Below, piece after piece: positions 43,295 to 46,114 of a DNA stretch of 46,114 nt. Source of the stretch: Alphaproteobacteria bacterium (lineage in GTDB: Bacteria > Pseudomonadota > Alphaproteobacteria > Rhodobacterales > Rhodobacteraceae); NCBI GenBank assembly GCA_013151335.1, contig JAADIJ010000003.1, forward strand, positions 1-46,114. Reading direction: 5' to 3'. Numbering within the stretch: position 1 is the stretch's first letter; each line of letters starts with the position of its first letter. The position numbers and the translations under genes were made by a program. The notes below the pieces were generated by a model that worked only from the letters and a program-made list of their open reading frames with translations, ran no database searches and was not told the origin of the DNA.

Positions 43295-44617
43295 TTATGC
43301 CGACAGCGCGGCATGAATATCATCGGCGGCGTCACGCCCCTCGGCCACCGCCGTCACCGTCAGATCGTCGCCACCACTGGCACAATCCCCTCCGGCCCAA
43401 ACACCGTTGATCGAGGTCCGCCCGACCTCGTTAACCACGATTTTACCTCGCTCAACCGTTAACGCCTCGGGCTGCCCGCATAGGGTCTGCCCAATCGCGC
43501 ATAACACCTGATCGGCCTCCAGTTCAAAGGTCTCCTCGGTCTCGACCAGCCCACCATTAGTCGTTTGTGTGCGAACAAATACCACCGCATTCTCGCGGAT
43601 CATCTTGGGAGCGGCATTGTAAATGATCCGAACCCCTTTGGAGGTTGCCAAATCCTGCTCAAAACCCGAAGCCGCCATCGCCGCCTTGTCCCGCCGATAG
43701 GCCATGGTCACCGTTTCGGCCCCCAGCAGTCGCGATTGCACGGCCGCGTCCACTGCCGTCATCCCGCCGCCGATCACCACCACATTACGGCCAACGCCGA
43801 TATCGCTCTTGTCGGTTGATTGGCGCAAATCGCTGATCCAGCCGACCGCATCGCGCACATCATCGCGCGCAGCCCCCTCGATTGTCAGCCCATTAACCCC
43901 GGCCAATCCAATCCCCAAAAACACCGCGTCATAAATTCCGTCAAGATCAGCAAGGGTCAGTTCCGCCCCCAAACGGCGCTCATGCTCGACCTTGATCCCA
44001 CCAATACCCAGCAACCAGTTCAGCTCTGCCTGCGCAAAACCACCCGTCGTCTTATAGGCCGCGATACCGTATTCATTCAGACCCCCGCCCTTTTTGCCCA
44101 CGTCATAAATGGTCACCCCGTGACCCCGCATCGCCAACCGATGGGCGCAAGCCAGCCCCGCAGGACCAGCCCCGATCACCGCCACTTTCTTCCCGGTTTC
44201 AGCGGCGCGTTCAAACGGATGATCGCCCGCAGCCATCAGCCGATCCGTCGCGTAGCGCTGCAATTGCCCGATAATAACCGGCTTGCCCTCGGCGGTTTCG
44301 CGCACGCAAACCTCCTCGCACAGGGTCTCGGTCGGACAAACCCGCGCGCACATACCGCCGAGAATGTTCTGCGCAAATATGGTACGCGCCGCAGCCTCCG
44401 GCGTGCCCGTCGCGACTTGGCGAATGAAAAGCGGAATATCAATCGTGGTCGGACAGGCCGTTGCGCAAGGCGCATCGTAACAAAAATAGCACCGATCCGC
44501 CGCCACCAGCGCCTCGTGATCATCAAGCGGCGCGTGCAGATCCACGAAATTCGCGGCAATCTCGCCCGCAGGCAAACGTGCCGGAGCAATCCCCGGCGTA
44601 AATGGATCAGACGGCAT
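43295..44617 (-). CDS. preT: NAD-dependent dihydropyrimidine dehydrogenase subunit PreT
   Basis: PreT is the electron-input subunit, passing electrons from NADH through FAD and Fe-S centres to PreA. The 440-residue protein has eight N-terminal cysteines for two 4Fe-4S clusters (Cys43, 46, 51, 55 and Cys90, 94, 100, 104). An FAD-binding GAGPAG motif lies at 149-154. An NAD-binding IGGGMTAVDAA block lies near 265 and a final GGDCASGGDDLTVTAVAEGR. It is the first gene of the operon with preA and eamA. A RutR-like operator lies 53 bases upstream. Confidence 0.94.
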   Translation of the reverse strand: MPSDPFTPGIAPARLPAGEIAANFVDLHAPLDDHEALVAADRCYFCYDAPCATACPTTIDIPLFIRQVATGTPEAAARTIFAQNILGGMCARVCPTETLCEEVCVRETAEGKPVIIGQLQRYATDRLMAAGDHPFERAAETGKKVAVIGAGPAGLACAHRLAMRGHGVTIYDVGKKGGGLNEYGIAAYKTTGGFAQAELNWLLGIGGIKVEHERRLGAELTLADLDGIYDAVFLGIGLAGVNGLTIEGAARDDVRDAVGWISDLRQSTDKSDIGVGRNVVVIGGGMTAVDAAVQSRLLGAETVTMAYRRDKAAMAASGFEQDLATSKGVRIIYNAAPKMIRENAVVFVRTQTTNGGLVETEETFELEADQVLCAIGQTLCGQPEALTVERGKIVVNEVGRTSINGVWAGGDCASGGDDLTVTAVAEGRDAADDIHAALSA

Positions 44618-44669
44618 GGCTCACATCCCTGTTGTTACTTTGGAGAAAAACTTGGCACAGGTTTCATTT

Positions 44670-44685
44670 TTTATCAACTGGTAAA
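44670..44685. promoter_or_regulatory. RutR-like operator upstream of preT
   Basis: Read on the minus strand the site is TTTACCAGTTGATAAA. It matches 11 of the 14 defined positions of the RutR consensus and shares ACCAGTTG with the operator of the second TetR gene. It stands 53 bases before the preT start, where a repressor would block transcription. Confidence 0.6.
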
Positions 44686-44783
44686 TTTTTGACACACCAA
44701 GCCCTCCCCAAGACTGCCGGGGCGTGGTTTTGCATGGACATACACTTTATAGATGTGCTTCAACCGTCGCAGAGGTATTTTCT

Positions 44784-46088
44784 ATGACCGAAAAATTTCA
44801 GCGCTCCATCGACAGCTACAAGACCGACCCTGAATCTGTGTTTAATACTTGATTCATCAATAACGACGAGCGCCTAAAGGCCTTTCGCTCGATCCGTCGC
44901 GGCGTACAACAGGTGGTCGACGACATCAAAACCGGGCAGTTTCCCAACGACTATCAAGGCTCCTCGCTCGAATTCGTGCTGAGCTGCATCACCGAGCAAA
45001 AACAGGTGTTCATGGGTGCCGCGCACGCGTTTTACTGGAAGCCAAAATTGCGCATCCCGGATATCTACGAGAACCCACAAAATAAACGAGCGTTTGGCGA
45101 GTTCCTCGAAAACTGCGCCCGCGCCCATACCGAGGATCAGATCTTGCGCCAGATCATCCTGCTTGATCAGCGCGCCATCAAAGGCCTTGGCCCGGCGATG
45201 GCCAATATCCTCTATTTTCTGCACCCCGAAATCATTCCGCCCTGCAATACCGCCATAGTAAACGGGTTCAACCGCCTGTTTTGTGACAATATCAAGCTCA
45301 GTTCATGGCCCGAATATCTGCGCATGCGTGAGGTCATTTTGGCGAAGAACCGCGAATATCGCTTGGCATTTTCGCGCGACCTCGGGGCGTTTTGCGGCCT
45401 GCTGTTTGATATCGGTGCCAACAAAATCATGACCGGCGACGAGGGCAATCTTGACGACAAAGAGCGTGCGAAAATCGAGCGCGCACTCAAGAAACGCCAC
45501 CGCGAAGTCACCGAGGAAAAAGATCAAACCGACCTTCATACAGAGATGCAGTACCACCTGCTCAAGATCGGCCACGCGCTTGGCTATGACGTGATCAGCG
45601 CCTCCAATGATCGCTCAAGATGCCATCAGGGGCAGAATTTCTCGTTTATCAGCCTGTCGGAGTTCCCGGATATCGGCGTGGACAAAGACACCAACAACAC
45701 CATCGCGCTGATCGACGTCATCTGGTTTGAAAAAGGCACATCTAAAATCGTTTGCGCTTTTGAGGTCGAGAAAAGCACCTCGATCTATTCCGGCATCCTG
45801 CGCCTAACCGATCTCTATTACTCGTTTCAGACCAGCCCCTCCTCCCTCTATTTGATCATCCCTGACAGCCGAAAACGCGAGCTGTTACTGCAGCTCAGCC
45901 GCCCAGCGATTAGAAATAACAACATCGAGATCCACACCATCCTGTTTTCGGAATTGCGCAAAAACTGCGACGCCCTCTGCACCTTTGGCGACAGCAAAGA
46001 GATATTAAAGAAAAGGCTTATCCCCTTTAGTCCGGTGTCTCCATATATTGTGTTGGCGAGGGTTGCCGACGTTGTTTTGTTCCTATAA
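44784..46088 (+). CDS. Helix-hairpin-helix plus nuclease-like protein, interrupted by in-frame TGA
   Basis: The frame from ATG 44784 (AGAGG upstream) would give 434 residues, but codon 23 is TGA (44850-44852). The next usable start is GTG 44913, leaving 391 residues. Reading through, codons 24 onward ([18 protein letters not shown]) continue smoothly. Residues 130-165 resemble the helix-hairpin-helix of DNA glycosylases ([24 protein letters not shown]). The C-terminal half has LIDVIWF then [10 protein letters not shown] (Asp311, Glu327, Glu329, Lys330), a D-Xn-ExE arrangement seen in some restriction nucleases, and a SGILRLTDL segment. A DNA-cleaving or restriction-related role is likely but unproven. 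The last codons overlap the next gene (TAATG). Confidence 0.7.
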
Positions 46089-46114
46089 TGTTCTCCTATG
46101 ACAAGTCGGTGGAA
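46088..46114 (+). CDS. Start of a gene coupled to the nuclease-like gene, cut by the window edge
   Basis: An ATG at 46088 overlaps the preceding TAA stop (TAATG) and reads MFSYDKSVE to the window end. The overlap suggests translational coupling, so the two products may work together. An ATG at 46098 in another frame is the alternative. Nothing more can be said. Confidence 0.4.

Noticed and set aside
44850-44852. TGA read as selenocysteine
   Set aside because: No selenocysteine insertion hairpin was seen just downstream, and the position is not a catalytic residue; nonsense mutation or sequence error is simpler.

Overview
The window looks like a chromosomal segment of an alphaproteobacterium of the Rhodobacterales (Roseobacter/Rhodobacter type). 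The reasons are the rpsO-pnp pair, an F0 ATP synthase operon with atpI and both b and b' subunits, PutA without a DNA-binding domain beside an AsnC-type regulator, tandem dimethylglycine-dehydrogenase-like flavoproteins, RutR-type operators and a likely FNR box. No tRNA, rRNA, CRISPR array, insertion sequence or phage module was seen.

Left part (1-7025): the extreme edge holds only the start codon and ribosome binding site of a leftward gene. Next come a decayed 3' remnant of cobN, a probable FNR-controlled small RNA (about 806-874), a rhodanese gene overlapping a UPF0060 membrane protein gene, rpsO, a structured leader and pnp, a Tat-exported L,D-transpeptidase and an aldehyde dehydrogenase. 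Amino-acid catabolism (7026-13762): putA (frameshifted) with divergent putR, then arginase plus ornithine cyclodeaminase with their own divergent AsnC-type regulator. Together these make the route arginine > ornithine > proline > glutamate. After rluA and a SnoaL-like gene comes a leftward operon (21618-15009): XRE-cupin regulator, GFA protein, LysE exporter and two 815-residue FAD/GcvT oxidoreductases, suggesting N-methyl amine oxidation with formaldehyde handling.

Middle (21.8-31.5 kb): a secreted Gly/Ser/Met-rich protein, a membrane-anchored LuxR-type protein (with a paralogue at 29.1-29.6 kb), an AraC-alkyltransferase fusion, an OmpA lipoprotein, a FadR-type regulator with an operator, a secreted Gln/Pro/Tyr-rich protein, the atpIBEXF operon read leftward, an ArsR regulator and a DUF3131-like protein.

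Right part (31.6-44.6 kb): a reductive pyrimidine-degradation regulon. One leftward operon encodes a carbamoyl-amide hydrolase, a small unknown protein, dihydropyrimidinase and an NMT1-type ABC importer. A second leftward operon encodes PreT, PreA and an EamA transporter. Two RutR-like TetR genes flank a fatty acid desaturase between the operons. Four copies of a RutR-like operator sit upstream of these units. The right edge (44.8-46.1 kb) has a gene combining a helix-hairpin-helix region with a nuclease-like C-terminus, interrupted by an in-frame TGA and coupled (TAATG) to a gene running off the window.

Four genes (cobN, putA, eamA, preA) carry single-base shifts that map to short runs of G or C, and two (cobN and the nuclease gene) carry an in-frame stop. 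cobN is clearly a remnant. The others could be real mutations or errors in the underlying sequence, and this cannot be decided here.
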